From assembly GCF_001942465.1 (NCBI RefSeq), contig NZ_MKJY01000199.1:1-60673 (forward strand): a stretch of 60,673 nucleotides of DNA. Direction: 5' to 3'. This DNA is from Actinomadura sp. CNU-125. Its GTDB lineage: Bacteria > Actinomycetota > Actinomycetes > Streptosporangiales > Streptosporangiaceae. Positions 1 through 11,420 of this stretch are shown piece by piece. Every line of letters starts with the position of its first letter. The stretch's first letter is position 1. Below the pieces are notes generated by a model. It was given only the letters and a program-made list of their open reading frames with translations. It did not search any database and was not told the origin of the DNA. Made by a program: the position numbers and the translations under genes.

Positions 1-543
1 CGTCGCCGTCCCGCCGCCGTGGCCGCCGCGATCGTGCTGCTGACCGGCGGCGATGGCTGGTCACGAACGCGCTCGACGACGACGCGCGCCGACGCCCCGC
101 CCGCCGCGCGCCCCCGTCCCGGACGCGCAGCCGCCGTCGACGGCCCGTCCTCGACCGGCCCGTCGCCGGACCGGCCGTCGCCGACGCCGTCCGAGACGTC
201 CGACGGCCCGCTGCCCGCGGGGTTCCCCGGCACCTGGACCGGGACGGTCACCCAGCGGGGCGGCATCACCATCGGCGACGCGACCACCACCGTCACGATC
301 GAGCTGGACGACGACGGCGAGGGCACCGCCGACTACACCGGCTGGGGCTGCCGGATGTCGCTCTCCCTCACCGACGCGGGCGCCTCGCGGGCCGAGTTCC
401 GCGAGCAGATCGAGGACGCCACCGGGGTCACCGGGGTCTGCATGGCGGGCACGCTCACGCTCGAACGCGTGTCCGGCGGCCTGGAGTACCGCGCCTCCGG
501 CGCGGGCACCGGCGACACCGAGGGCGTCCTGCGCGCCGCCTGA
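1..543 (+). CDS. C-terminal part of a secreted or membrane-anchored protein, possibly the sensor end of a Ser/Thr kinase (5' end outside window)
   Basis: The reading frame is open from base 1, so the gene begins upstream. The first visible residues form a basic stretch followed by a short hydrophobic run (AAAIVLL), like the end of a membrane anchor. A Pro/Ser/Thr/Asp-rich linker follows (about residues 20-65), then a compact beta-type domain of about 105 residues that begins near FPGTWTGTV and holds two cysteines (GWGC and GVCM). This layout (anchor, disordered linker, GTWTG-type extracytoplasmic domain) is familiar from the C-termini of actinomycete Ser/Thr kinases. That is an analogy only, because no kinase domain is visible here. 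The GTG at 19 is in frame but is probably not the real start. Confidence 0.5.
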   Translation, partial: RRRPAAVAAAIVLLTGGDGWSRTRSTTTRADAPPAARPRPGRAAAVDGPSSTGPSPDRPSPTPSETSDGPLPAGFPGTWTGTVTQRGGITIGDATTTVTIELDDDGEGTADYTGWGCRMSLSLTDAGASRAEFREQIEDATGVTGVCMAGTLTLERVSGGLEYRASGAGTGDTEGVLRAA

Positions 544-635
544 CGCGGGCGGGCCCGTGATGAACGGCACAGTGCCGCGTTCCATCCCGCCGAATACGAT
601 TCGGGGGCGAATGTCCAGTTGATCAAGGAGCAGAG

Positions 636-1115
636 TTGAGCGTCGAGGCGGGGCCGCAGGAGCATGCCGACATGTGGAACACGTTGTCGGGCGCCGAGCT
701 GATCCGGGCGCTCGCCGACGGGCGGTTCCCCGAGATCTCCGACGTCAACGCGCACATCGGCCAGGTCATCACCGGCGCCGAGCCGGGCCGCGTCGACATC
801 TCCTGGACGCCCGGCGAGCACCTGTGCAACCCCGGCGGGACCGTGCACGGCGGCTACATCGCCATGATCATGGACAACGCGGTGTGCCTCGCGGGGTCCA
901 GCACCTGCGAGCACTTCATGCCGATGCTCACCCTCAACCTGAACGTCGACTACCTGCGCGGCGTGAACGCGGGCGACACCTACACGGTCACCGGCACCTG
1001 CGTGCACCCGGGCAGCACCCGGATGGTCGCGAACGCGCTGATCTCCGACGCGTCCGGACGCCCGGTGGCGCAGGCGTCCGCGAGCGTGCTCCCCAACCGC
1101 GCCTTCGCCCGCTGA
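636..1115 (+). CDS. PaaI-type hotdog-fold thioesterase
   Basis: 159 residues, the usual size of a single hotdog domain. The start is TTG at 636, chosen because AAGGAG lies at 625-630, five bases upstream; no better start is near. The middle has the family's N-P-G-G-T-V-H-G-G motif (residues about 66-74) followed by an A-M-I-M-D helix, which form the CoA-thioester site of the PaaI/YbgC-like group. These enzymes hydrolyse acyl- or aryl-CoA thioesters in the cytoplasm; the substrate cannot be told from sequence. It lies 85 bp upstream of sppA on the same strand, and a common transcript is possible but not required. Confidence 0.85.
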   Translation: MSVEAGPQEHADMWNTLSGAELIRALADGRFPEISDVNAHIGQVITGAEPGRVDISWTPGEHLCNPGGTVHGGYIAMIMDNAVCLAGSSTCEHFMPMLTLNLNVDYLRGVNAGDTYTVTGTCVHPGSTRMVANALISDASGRPVAQASASVLPNRAFAR

Positions 1116-1200
1116 CCTCGTCCGCCGGGAGGATCCCGCGACCCGGCGGGCGGTACCCGGGGACCATCGGGCGGGCGGGGCCAGCGCATAGGCTGGCCCC

Positions 1201-2903
1201 ATGGTGGATCCCGGCACAGTCGTCAACGTCATCAAGCAGGCACGCGACCGGCGGACGGCCCCGCTGATCCTCGAACTGGACCTCACCGAGGGCATCGTGG
1301 AGACCGCGCCCGCCGACCCGATCTCGGCGCTCATGTCGATGCGCCGCACGCACTTGCGGGACGTCCTGGACGGCCTGCGCCGCGCCCGCTCGGACGCGCG
1401 CGTCCGCGCCCTCGTCGTGAAGATCACCGGCGGGGTCGGGCTGGCGCTCGCGCAGGAGCTGCGCGAATCGGTGCAGGCGCTGCGGGACGCGGGCAAGCAC
1501 ACGGTCGCGTGGGCGGAGACGTTCGGCGAGGGCGGGCGCGGCAACGTCCCGTTCTACCTGGCCACGGTGTTCGACGAGGTGTACCTGCAGCCGACGGGCG
1601 ACGTCGGCCTGACGGGCGTGGCGATGGAGGAGCCGTTCTTCGCGGGGGCCCTGGAGAAGGCGGGCGTCCGGCCCGTGTTCGCGGCGCGGCACGAGTACAA
1701 GACCATGGCGAACACGTTCATGGAGAAGGCGTACACGCCCGAGCACGAGGAGTCGTCGCGGCGGCTGGTGGCCTCGGCCGGTGAGCAGCTCGCGGCCGGG
1801 ATCGCCGCGTCGCGGAACCTGCCGGTGGACAAGGTGCGGGAGCTGGTCGACCGCGGCCCGCTGCTGGCCGACGAGGCCCTGGAGGAGGGCCTGGTCGACC
1901 GGCTCGGCTACCGCGACGAGGTGTACGCGGCGCTGCGCGAGCGGTTCGGCGACGAGGCCCAGCTCAAGTACGTCGCCCGCTACAACCGGACGCAGGGCCT
2001 CGCGAAGAAGCTGCCGCAGCCGGGCCGCCAGGACGTCGTCGCGCTGATCAACGGGCAGGGCCCGATCCGGCTCGGCCGCAGCGGGCGCGGCGGGCCGCTG
2101 CCGAGTTCGGGCCCGGCGATGGGCTCGGACACGGTCGGGGCCGCGTTCCGCGCCGCCGTCAAGGACGAGCACGTCAAGGCGATCGTGTTCCGGGTGAACA
2201 GCCCGGGCGGTTCGGCGGTGGCGTCGGACTCCATCTGGCGGGAGGTCGCGCTGGCCCGCCGCGCCGGCAAGCCCGTGATCGTCTCGATGGGGGACGTGGC
2301 GGCGTCCGGCGGCTACTACGTCGCGATGGGCGCGACGTGATCCTCGCCCAGCCCGGGACGATCACCGGCTCGATCGGCGTCGTGGTCGGCAAGGCCGTCG
2401 TCAGCGACCTGCTCGACCGGATCGGCATCGGGATGGGGTCGGTCGCCGACGGCGACCACGCCCGGATGTTCAGCTCCACCAAGGAGTTCAGCGAGTCCGA
2501 GTGGGAGCGGATCAACGCGTCCCTCGACCGCATCTACGACGACTTCACCGCGAAGGTCGCGCAGGGCCGCGGGCTGACCCGCGAGCGCGTCCACGAGCTG
2601 GCCCGGGGCCGGGTGTGGACGGGCGCGGACGCCCGCGAGCGCGGCCTCGTGGACGAGCTCGGCGGCCTGGAGGCGGCCCTCGAACTGGCGCGCAAGAAGG
2701 GCGGGCTGCCCGCGGACGCGCCGATCCGGTCGTACCCGCACGCGTCGCCGCTGGAGCGGCTGCGCCCGCCGGAGTCGAGCGAGGACCGCACCGCCGCGTC
2801 CGCCCGGTTCGACGGCTGGGGGTCGCTCGGCGGCCTCGCGGCCCGGCTCGGGCTGCCGTCCGCCGGTCCGCTCACCCTCCCCGGCACGTGGGAGATCCGC
2901 TGA
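1201..2903 (+). CDS. sppA: Signal peptide peptidase SppA, 67K type (interrupted by a frameshift near 2335)
   Basis: The gene reads in one frame from ATG 1201 to a TGA at 2338-2340, then continues in another frame to 2903; together this gives about 567 residues, normal for tandem-domain SppA. SppA is a membrane-associated serine protease with a Ser-Lys dyad that degrades leftover signal peptides. The general-base lysine is K167 (HEYKTMANTF). The nucleophile is S369 in DVAASGGYY, and this sits just before the break. The frame is lost inside M-G-A-[D]-V/I-L-A-Q-P-G-T-I-T-G-S-I-G, the most conserved stretch of the family. The DNA reads GGCGCGAC (2329-2336) where GGCGCGGAC would restore M-G-A-D. 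No signal peptide is evident. A sequence error is likelier than a true pseudogene. Confidence 0.88.
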
Positions 2904-2904
2904 C

Positions 2905-3387
2905 GTGGCGGCCGGCACGGACTTCGTCGAGGCCGTCGCGGGGTTCGCCACCGGCGTGGTGGTGCTGACCGTCCGCGACGGCCGCGACGACCACGGCACC
3001 ACCGTGACGTCGTTCATGTCGGTGTCGCTGGACCCGCCGATGGTGCTGGCCGGGCTGTCCTCGTCGTCGTACCTGGCGGAGGTGCTGGGCCGCCGCGACC
3101 GGTGGGCCGCGACCGTCCTGTCGTCCGGGCAGCGCGCCCTCGCCGGACGGTTCGCGGCCGCGGGCCGTCCGGGCGCCCGCATCCTGCTGGCGAGCGAGCC
3201 GCACCACCGCGGCCCGGTGTCGGACGCGCTGATCCCCGAGAACGGCCTCGCGGCGCTGGAGTGCGAGACCCGGCAGACGATCGAGGCGGGCGACCACACC
3301 CTCTTCATCGCGGAGATCCTCGCCGCCGACTACATCACCCGCGAGCGAAAGCCCCTGATCCGGGTGAACCGGCGCTACCTGTCCTGA
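2905..3387 (+). CDS. Flavin reductase-domain protein (FMN-binding split barrel)
   Basis: 160 residues starting at GTG 2905, one base after the sppA stop, so translation is probably coupled. The sequence matches the flavin-reductase-like family, which binds FMN or FAD and uses NAD(P)H, often as the small component of two-component monooxygenases. Visible signature parts are F-A-T-G-V-V-V-L-T near the N-terminus, T-x-T-S-F-M-S-V-S-L-D-P-P-M-V (about residues 33-47), and G-D-H-T-L-F-I-x-E-I near the C-terminus. No partner oxygenase is nearby, so the physiological acceptor is unknown. Confidence 0.85.
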   Translation: MAAGTDFVEAVAGFATGVVVLTVRDGRDDHGTTVTSFMSVSLDPPMVLAGLSSSSYLAEVLGRRDRWAATVLSSGQRALAGRFAAAGRPGARILLASEPHHRGPVSDALIPENGLAALECETRQTIEAGDHTLFIAEILAADYITRERKPLIRVNRRYLS

Positions 3388-3458
3388 TCCGCCGGTCCCC
3401 GATCCTCTTCGACCGGAACGCCCCCGGACGGCAGGACGGCCGACACCCGCCCGTACTC

Positions 3459-3485
3459 GGCGGGGTGCGCGGGGGCGGCCCCGCC
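3459..3485. terminator. GC-rich hairpin between convergent genes, candidate bidirectional terminator
   Basis: GGCGGGG (3459-3465) and CCCCGCC (3479-3485) form a perfect 7-bp stem in the gap between the flavin reductase (plus) and hutI (minus). A further flanking pair, GGCAGG at 3430-3435 and CCTGCC at 3484-3489, could extend or compete with it. No T-run follows, which is usual in actinomycetes. Confidence 0.4.
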
Positions 3486-3508
3486 TGCCGTGATGCCCTC
3501 GGCCCGAT

Positions 3509-4684
3509 TCAACCGGCGCTATCAGCCGTGACTCTGCGGCCCTTTTTCCATACGGCGCTGGTGAGGGGGACGCCGGGGCGGTAGGCGAGGTGGATGTACG
3601 ACGGGGCGTCCAGTACGTGGACGTCCGCGCGCGCGCCGGGGGCGAGGCGTCCGACGTCGGTTCGGCGGAGCGCCCGCGCGCCCCCGGCGGTCGCCGACCA
3701 GACGGCTTCGGCCGGGGTCATCCGCATGTCGCGGACGGCGACCGCGACGCAGAACGCCATGCTGGAGCTGTAGCAGGAGCCCGGGTTGCAGTCGGACGCG
3801 AGCGCGACCGTGGCGCCCGCGTCCAGGAGGCGGCGCGCGTCCGGGTAGGGCTGCCGGGTGGAGAACTCCACGCCCGGCAGCAGGGTCGCGACGGTGCGGG
3901 ACGAGGCGAGCGCGTCCACGTCGGCGTCCGACAGGAACGTGCAGTGGTCGGCGGACGCGGCGTCGAGTTCGACCGCGAGGCGGACGCCCGGGCCCTCGGT
4001 CAGCTGGTTCGCGTGCAGCCGGGGCGAGAGCCCCGCCCCGATCGCGGCTCGGAGGATCTCGCGGGCCTGGTCGGCGTCGAACGCGCCGCGCTCGCAGAAC
4101 ACGTCCGCCCAGCGGGCGTGCGGCGCGCACGCGGCGAGCATCTCGGTCGCGGCGAGGCGCGTGTATCCGGCGGCGTCCCGGCCGTCCGGGACGATGTGCG
4201 CGCCCAGGTAGGTGACCTCGTCGGCGTACTCGGCGGCGATCCGCACCGCCCGTTCCTCCTGCTCGACCGTCAGCCCGTACCCCGACTTGCACTCGACGGT
4301 CGTCGTCCCCTGCCGGGCCATCTCGTGCACGAGCCGCCGGACGGTCGCGCGCAGTTCGTCGTCGGACGCGGCGCGCGTGCGGGCGACCGTGGTGCGGATG
4401 CCGCCCGCCGCGTACGGTTCGCCGCTCATCCGGGCGGCGAACTCCTCGGCGCGCTCCCCCGCGAACACCAGGTGGGCGTGCGAGTCGACGAACCCGGGCA
4501 GGACGGCCCGTCCGGCGGCGTCGAACCGCTCGTCGGCGTCCGGTGCCGCGGCGGCGGGGCCCGTCCACGCGACGGTGCCGCCGTCGATGACGAGCGCGGC
4601 GTCCCGGACGATCCCGAGCGGGCCCTCGCCGGTCGCGGGGTCGTTCGTGACGAGTTCGCCGATGCCGGTGATCAGGGTGCTCAC
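3509..4684 (-). CDS. hutI: Imidazolonepropionase
   Basis: 391 residues from GTG 4684, which overlaps the hutF stop in a GTGA junction. It hydrolyses 4-imidazolone-5-propanoate to N-formimino-L-glutamate, the third step of histidine breakdown. The metal-dependent amidohydrolase signature is visible: [10 protein letters not shown] for the first two metal histidines, K-S-G-Y-G-L in the middle, H-A-N-Q-L near residue 245, and A-S-D-C-N-P-G near residue 315 for the last aspartate. The reading frame is intact, unlike hutF and hutH upstream. It is the last gene of the hut operon. Confidence 0.95.
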   Translation of the reverse strand: MSTLITGIGELVTNDPATGEGPLGIVRDAALVIDGGTVAWTGPAAAAPDADERFDAAGRAVLPGFVDSHAHLVFAGERAEEFAARMSGEPYAAGGIRTTVARTRAASDDELRATVRRLVHEMARQGTTTVECKSGYGLTVEQEERAVRIAAEYADEVTYLGAHIVPDGRDAAGYTRLAATEMLAACAPHARWADVFCERGAFDADQAREILRAAIGAGLSPRLHANQLTEGPGVRLAVELDAASADHCTFLSDADVDALASSRTVATLLPGVEFSTRQPYPDARRLLDAGATVALASDCNPGSCYSSSMAFCVAVAVRDMRMTPAEAVWSATAGGARALRRTDVGRLAPGARADVHVLDAPSYIHLAYRPGVPLTSAVWKKGRRVTADSAG

Positions 4685-6035
4685 GGGTCTTCCTCCCGGG
4701 TGACGGCGTCGATCGCGGCGGCCAGCGCGCCCGGCACGTCGTCGATCAGCAGGTGGCGGCCGTCGCGGACGATCTCGCGGCCGGACGCGACGACGTGCCG
4801 GACGTCCGCGGCGGTCGCGGCGAACACGGTGGCCTCGGCGGCGTGCGCGGCCCCGGCCCCGGCCGTCCGGACCGAACCGAGGTCGACCGTCACCAGGTCG
4901 GCGTACGCGCCGGGTTCCAGGCGGCCCGCCTCCGGCCAGCCGAGCCCGTAGTGCCCGTGCCGCGTCGCGGCGGTGAGCAGTTCCCCGGCCGTCCAGTGGC
5001 CGCGCCGCCGGGTGCGGAGCCGCTCGTCCAGCTCGACGGCGCGGGCCTCCTCGAACAGGTCGACGACGGCGTGCTGGTCGGAGCCGAGGCAGACCGGGGC
5101 GCGCGTCGGCCAGGTCGCGGGCGGGGCCGATGCCGTCGGCGAGGTCGCGCTCGGTCGTCGGGCACATGCACACGCCGGTCGTGGTGGCGCCGAGCAGGCC
5201 GATGTCGTCGCCGGTCAGGTGGGTCGCGTGCACGGCGGTCGCGAACGCGCCGAGCGCGCCGCGCCTCGGCGAGCAGCCGCGTCGGCGTCGTCCCGTACGC
5301 CTCCCGGCACGCGTCGTTCTCCTCCGGCTGCTCCGACAGGTGGACGTGCAGCGGCGCGCGGCGCTCCTTCGCCCAGGACGCGACGGCGGCGAGCTGCTCG
5401 CGCGGGACGGCGCGGACGGAGTGGATCGCGGCGCCGACGCGCGCGTGCGCGACGCCCGCCTTGTCCGTCCGCTCGTGCAGGGCGTCGACGCGGCGGGCCC
5501 AGTTCCCGGCGGTGCCGTCGCCGAACCGGAGCTGGGTGCCGGCGAGCGGCCGTCCGATGCCGCCGGTGAGGTAGCAGGCGTCCAGCAGGGTGATGCGGAT
5601 CCCGGCGTCGGCGGCGGCGTCGATGAGCGCCTCGCCCATCGCGTTCGGCTCGTCGTAGGGGTCGCCGCCGGGGCGATGGTGCAGGTAGTGGAACTCGCCG
5701 ACGCAGCTGATCCCCGCGAGTGCCATCTCGGCGAACACGGCGGCGGCGAGGGCCCGGTACGAGGCGGGGTCGAGCCGGTCGGCGACCGCGTACATCTGCT
5801 CGCGCCACGTCCAGAACGTCCCGCGCCCGCGTTGGGCGCGGGAGCGGAGGGCGCGGTGGAAGGCGTGGGAGTGGGCGTCGGCGAGGCCGGGGAGCGTGAG
5901 CCCCGGGAGGCGGACGGCGCCCGGCGGGGCCGGGACGCCGCGTTCGACGCGGGTGATCCGTTCGCCGTCGGCCTCGACGAGCACGTCGGCCGCCGTACCG
6001 TCACCGAGCCAGGCGAACTGCGCATGCCACTGCAT
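4681..6035 (-). CDS. hutF: Formimidoylglutamate deiminase (two frameshifts)
   Basis: Converts N-formimino-L-glutamate to N-formyl-L-glutamate plus ammonia, the actinomycete/Pseudomonas-type branch of the hut pathway. The protein is read in three successive frames: from ATG 6035 through [12 protein letters not shown] and H-V-H-L-S-E-Q to about 5275; then A-V-H-A-T-H-L and [12 protein letters not shown] to about 5100; then the G-S-D-x-H region and the C-terminus ending at 4681. Joined, this gives about 451 residues, the normal length. Both breaks lie in GC dinucleotide-rich runs (near 5268 and 5108), each equivalent to one extra or two missing bases. All metal-site motifs can be found across the frames, so the ancestral gene was functional. 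Real decay and sequence error are not separable here, but the latter is likelier. Confidence 0.85.
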
Positions 6036-6044
6036 ACCGGTCCC

Positions 6045-7237
6045 CTACCCGGCCGCCAGGTCGCCCAGCACCGCCGCGAGGGCCTCGACGCCCGCGAGGC
6101 AGTCGGGGATCTCGGCGTGCTCGGCGGGCGCGTGCGACACCCCGGTCGGATTCCGGACGAACAGCATCGCGGTCGGCACCCGCGCCGACAGGATCCCCGC
6201 GTCGTGCCCGGCTCCCGTCGGGAGCACGGGCACGCCGCCCAGCGTCGCCGCGAGCCGGTCGCGGAGCGCGAGGTCGAACTCGACGACTCCGGTGTACGAC
6301 TCCTCCGCGACGTCGACCGCCACCCCGTGCGGACGGGCGGCGGCGCGGGCCGCCGCGTCCACCTCGGCGACCGTGCGGCGGACGGACGCGTCGTCGGGCC
6401 CGCGCGCGTCCAGCCATCCGGTGACCGACGACGCGATCGCGTTCACCCCGCCCGGGACCACGCGGACCTTGCCGACCGTCGCGACCGTCCCGTTCCGTCC
6501 GGCGGCCTCGCGGGCGGCGAGGACCATGCCCGCGAACGGGAGCATGGGGTCGCGGCGATCGTCGAGGCCGGTGGTGCCCGCGTGGTTGCCCTCGCCCGCG
6601 AAGCCGAACCGCCAGCGCCCGTGCGGGACGATCGAGCCCGCGACCCCGACGGGTCCGGTGAGCGCCCGTCCCTGTTCGACGTGCAGTTCGACGAAGCAGC
6701 CGACGCGGTCGAGGAGACCGTCGTCGGGGCCGATCGCCTCGGGGTCGAGGCCCGCATGGTGCAGGACGTCCGCGAACGTCCGTCCGTCCGCGTCGGTCAG
6801 CGCGCGCGCCCGTGCGGGGTCGATCGCCCCGGTGAGCAGCCGGGAGCCGAGGCAGGCGACGCCGAACCGGGCGCCCTCCTCCTCCGCGAACGCCGCGACC
6901 CCGATGGGCCGCCGGAGCCGGACGCCGCGTTTCCGCAGCAGGTCGATCGCCGCGAACGCCGAGACGACGCCGAGCGGGCCGTCGAACGCGCCGCCGCCGG
7001 GGACCGAGTCCAGGTGGCTGCCGGTCAGGACGGCGTCGCCGCCCACACCGTCGGCCGGCCGCCACCACGCGATCATGTTCCCGTTGGCGTCGTGCTCGAC
7101 GTCGAGGTCCCGCCGCCGCGCCTCGTCGGCGAACCAGGCGCGGCACTCCAGCTCGGGCGGCGTCCACGCGAACCGGTGGTAGCCGCCCGTCCCGTCCCGT
7201 CCGAGCGGCAGCAGGTCCGCCCACATCTCCTCGAAGC

Positions 7238-7241
<4 letters not shown>
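6045..7241 (-). CDS. M20-family allantoate amidohydrolase / N-carbamoyl-amino-acid hydrolase-like protein of the hut operon
   Basis: 398 residues from ATG 7241, which overlaps the hutU stop (ATGA) and ends 9 bp before hutF. Zinc-peptidase M20 landmarks: [11 protein letters not shown] (metal His and Asp), E-E-E-G-A-R-F (catalytic Glu and metal Glu), E-L-H-V-E-Q-G and a late G-A-G-H-D-A. The family hydrolyses allantoate, ureidoglycolate or N-carbamoyl amino acids. Genes of this type sit in hut clusters of other actinomycetes. By context it may take the N-formylglutamate made by HutF, but that is inference. No hutG homologue is visible in the window, which supports the idea weakly. Confidence 0.82.
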
Positions 7242-8881
<1,640 letters not shown>

Positions 8882-8892
8882 GGGGTACTCCT

Positions 8893-10462
8893 TCAGGAAA
8901 GGGGGCCGGTGACGGTTTCGGCGGCCGCCACGAGCGAGCCGTCCCGCACCAGGTCGGTCGCGGCGGCGATCTCGGGGGCCAGGTAACGGTCGGGGCCGGG
9001 CGGCGCACGGCCTCGCGCAGCCGCGCGACCAGCGGCGGCGGTCGCCGGGCCGGGCCGCAGCGGCGCCCGCAGGTCGAGCGCCCGCGCGGCGGTGAGGATC
9101 TCGATCGCGACGACCCGCGCGAGCCCGTCCACGGCCCGCCGCAGCTTGCGGGCCGCGTTCCACCCCATGGACACGTGGTCCTCCTGCATCGCCGAGCTCG
9201 GGATCGAGTCGGCGCTCGCCGGGGCCGCGAGCCGCTTCAGCTCCGTCACGATCGACGCCTGCGTGTACTGCGCGATCATGTGCCCGGAGTCGACGCCCGG
9301 GTCGTCGGCGAGGAACGCGGGCAGCCCGGCCGACCGCGCCCGGTCGAGCATCCGGTCCGTCCGGCGTTCCGACATCGACGCGACGTCGGCCGCCGGGATC
9401 GCGAGGAAGTCGAGCACGTAGGCGATCGGCGCGCCGTGGAAGTTCCCGTTGGACTCCACGCGCCCGTCCGGCAGGACGACCGGGTTGTCGACGGCCGCCG
9501 CCAGCTCCCGTCCGGCGACCAGCTCGGCGTGCGCGAGCGTGTCCCGCGCGGCGCCGTTGACCTGCGGCGAGCAGCGCAGCGAGTAGGCGTCCTGGACGCG
9601 GGTGCAGTCGGGCCCGCGGTGCGACTCCATGATCTCCGACGCCCCCAGCAGCGCCCGCAGGTTCGCCGCCGACGTCCCCTGCCCCGGATGCGGCCGGAGT
9701 TCCTGCAGGTCGGCGGCGAAGACGCGATCCGTACCCAGCAGCGCCTCGACGCTCATGGCCGCCGCCAGGTCGGCGGTCGTCAGCAGCCGCCGCAGATCGT
9801 GCATCGCCAGGACGAGCATCCCGAGCATCCCGTCGGTGCCGTTCAGCAGCGCGAGCCCCTCCTTGGCCGCGAGCTTCACCGGCGCGATGCCCGCCTCCGC
9901 GAGCGCCTCCCCGGCGTCCCGGAGCTCGCCCCGCGCGTCGCGCACGCGCCCCTCGTCAGGCCAGCGCGACGTGCGCGAGCGGCGCGAGGTCCCCCGAGCA
10001 GCCGAGGCTCCCGTACTCGAACACCTGCGGCGCGATCCCCGCGTTGAGCAGCGCGGCGAGGGTCCGGGCGGTCGTCGGCTGCACGCCCGTCCGTCCGGTG
10101 GCGAGGGTCCGCAGCCGCAGCAGCATCAGCGCCCGGACGACCTCGCGCTCGACCTCGGGCCCCGAACCGGCCGCGTGCGACCGGACGATGTTCAGCTGCA
10201 ACCGCTCGCGCAGCTCCGGGGCGATGTGCCGCGTCGCCAGCGCCCCGAACCCGGTCGAAACCCCGTAAACCGGTGTGGGCCGCGCGGACAGCTCCTCGAT
10301 ATGGGCCCGCGCCTCCCCGATGACCTTCAGCGCCTCGTCGGTCAGGGCGACCCGCGCCCCGTCGGCGACCGCCACGACGTCCTCGAACGCGAGCGGTTCC
10401 GGCCCGACCGCGACGACCTTCTCCCCCACAGCAAAACCCATACCCACCATTGCAGCCCCCAC
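8893..10462 (-). CDS. hutH: Histidine ammonia-lyase (frameshifted)
   Basis: First step of histidine degradation, histidine to urocanate plus ammonia. Two open pieces together give about 519 residues, normal for HutH. The 5' piece (10462-9956) ends just after the MIO prosthetic-group segment [14 protein letters not shown], with the self-cyclising A-S-G replaced by the variant C-S-G that occurs in some family members. The 3' piece (9945-8893) carries G-T-S-A-N-L-R, Y-S-L-R-C-x-P-Q-V-N-G and Q-E-D-H-V-S-M-G. The break is at about 9956-9975. A second, self-compensating pair of shifts probably lies near 9010-9055, where the expected L-V-A-R-L-R-E-A-V appears only in another frame. Start choice among ATG 10462, 10450 and 10441 is uncertain. 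Confidence 0.88.
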
Positions 10463-10496
10463 CGGCCCCGGAAACGACCCCGGCCACCCGCAATCC

Positions 10497-10512
10497 GTCT
10501 CAGATACGAGAC
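10497..10512. promoter_or_regulatory. Inverted repeat in the hutH/iclR divergent promoter
   Basis: GTCTC (10497-10501), a six-base spacer AGATAC, then GAGAC (10508-10512) form a perfect short palindrome in the 59-bp gap between hutH and the IclR gene. IclR-type regulators bind such short dyads between divergent genes, so this is the best operator candidate for the hut operon. It ends 9 bp before the iclR start. Confidence 0.45.
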
Positions 10513-10521
10513 ACTCGGCGC

Positions 10522-11304
10522 ATGAGCCAGGTCCCCGCCGCCCGCCGCGCCCTGGCCGTCCTGCGCCTGCTCGCCGCCGCGCCGGGCCCGCTGCCCGCCT
10601 CGTCCGTCTCCCGCGCCCTGGGCCTCCCCCGCTCCTCCACCTACCACCTGCTCGCCGCGATGGCCGAGGACGGCTTCGTCGCCTACCTCCCCGAGGAGCG
10701 CCGCTGGGGCCTGGGCGTCGCCGCGTTCGAGATCGGCTCCGCCTACCTACGCCACGAGCCCCTCGAACGGCTCGCCCGCCCCCTCCTGCGCCGGCTCGTC
10801 GACCGCACCGGGGAGATCGCCCAACTGGGCGTCCTGCACGGCGCCGAGACCCTCTACCTGCTGAAGGAGCAGCCGCCGCACCCCGCGACGCTCGTCACCG
10901 ACGTGGGCGTCCGGATGCCCGCCCACCTCACCGCCAGCGGCCGGTCCCTCCTCGCGCACCTGCCGCCCGCCCAGGTCCGCGCCCTGTTCCCCGGTCCGTT
11001 CGTCGACCGCACCGGCTGGGGCCCGGCGTCCCTGCGCGAACTCCGCCGCGTCCTGGCGGAGGACGCCCGGCGCGGCTGGTCGTCCGAGGACGGCCACATC
11101 ACCGAGGGGTTCGCCAGCATCGCCGCGTGCGCCTTCGACCACACCGCCCACCCCACCGCCGCCATCACGATCACGTTCCGCCGCGAGGATCACCCGCCCG
11201 AGACCTGGCCGGCCCTCGCGGCCCGGATCCGCGCCGCCGCCGCCACCTCACCGCCCGCCTCGCGGGCCGCCCCCCGCGCCCCTGATTTAGCATCTGTGCA
11301 GTGA
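10522..11304 (+). CDS. IclR-family transcriptional regulator, likely controlling the hut operon
   Basis: 260 residues from ATG 10522. The N-terminal winged helix (about residues 5-65) has the family layout with L-P-A-S-S-V-S-R-A-L-G-L-P-R-S-S-T-Y-H-L-L, and the C-terminal effector domain runs to about residue 240 with H-L-T-A-S-G-R-S-L-L-A near its centre. It is transcribed divergently from hutH with a 59-bp shared promoter, so regulation of histidine use is the natural inference. The last residues (from about 245, Ala/Pro-rich) look unlike the family. The stop lies exactly where the IS605 right end begins, so the original C-terminus may have been altered by insertion. Confidence 0.85.
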   Translation: MSQVPAARRALAVLRLLAAAPGPLPASSVSRALGLPRSSTYHLLAAMAEDGFVAYLPEERRWGLGVAAFEIGSAYLRHEPLERLARPLLRRLVDRTGEIAQLGVLHGAETLYLLKEQPPHPATLVTDVGVRMPAHLTASGRSLLAHLPPAQVRALFPGPFVDRTGWGPASLRELRRVLAEDARRGWSSEDGHITEGFASIAACAFDHTAHPTAAITITFRREDHPPETWPALAARIRAAAATSPPASRAAPRAPDLASVQ

Positions 11305-11420
11305 CTCCTCCGCTCCCTGAAGGGAGCGGCTTCTCGCTAGGCCGCTTCCGCAGCGTCGCGAAGGGCAAGCCCTGCCCTCAAGATGTTGATCGCCGCGTTG
11401 ACGTCGGCGTGCGCGGTGTG
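11301..11420 (-). ncRNA. Predicted omegaRNA (reRNA) of TnpB overlapping the tnpB 3' end
   Basis: TnpB nucleases use an RNA made from the 3' end of tnpB and the right end of the element, with the guide taken from the flanking DNA. Here the tnpB stop is at 11337-11339. It is followed on the minus strand by a perfect 9-bp stem (CCGCTCCCT / AGGGAGCGG, 11310-11329) and a short single-stranded tail to about 11301. The guide would then begin at about 11300 and read into the iclR 3' end. The structure is seen; the RNA itself is inferred. Confidence 0.5.

Noticed and set aside
2337..2903. Second SppA piece as an independent S49 peptidase gene
   Set aside because: It starts inside the conserved catalytic-domain motif and has no nucleophile of its own; it is the 3' part of sppA.
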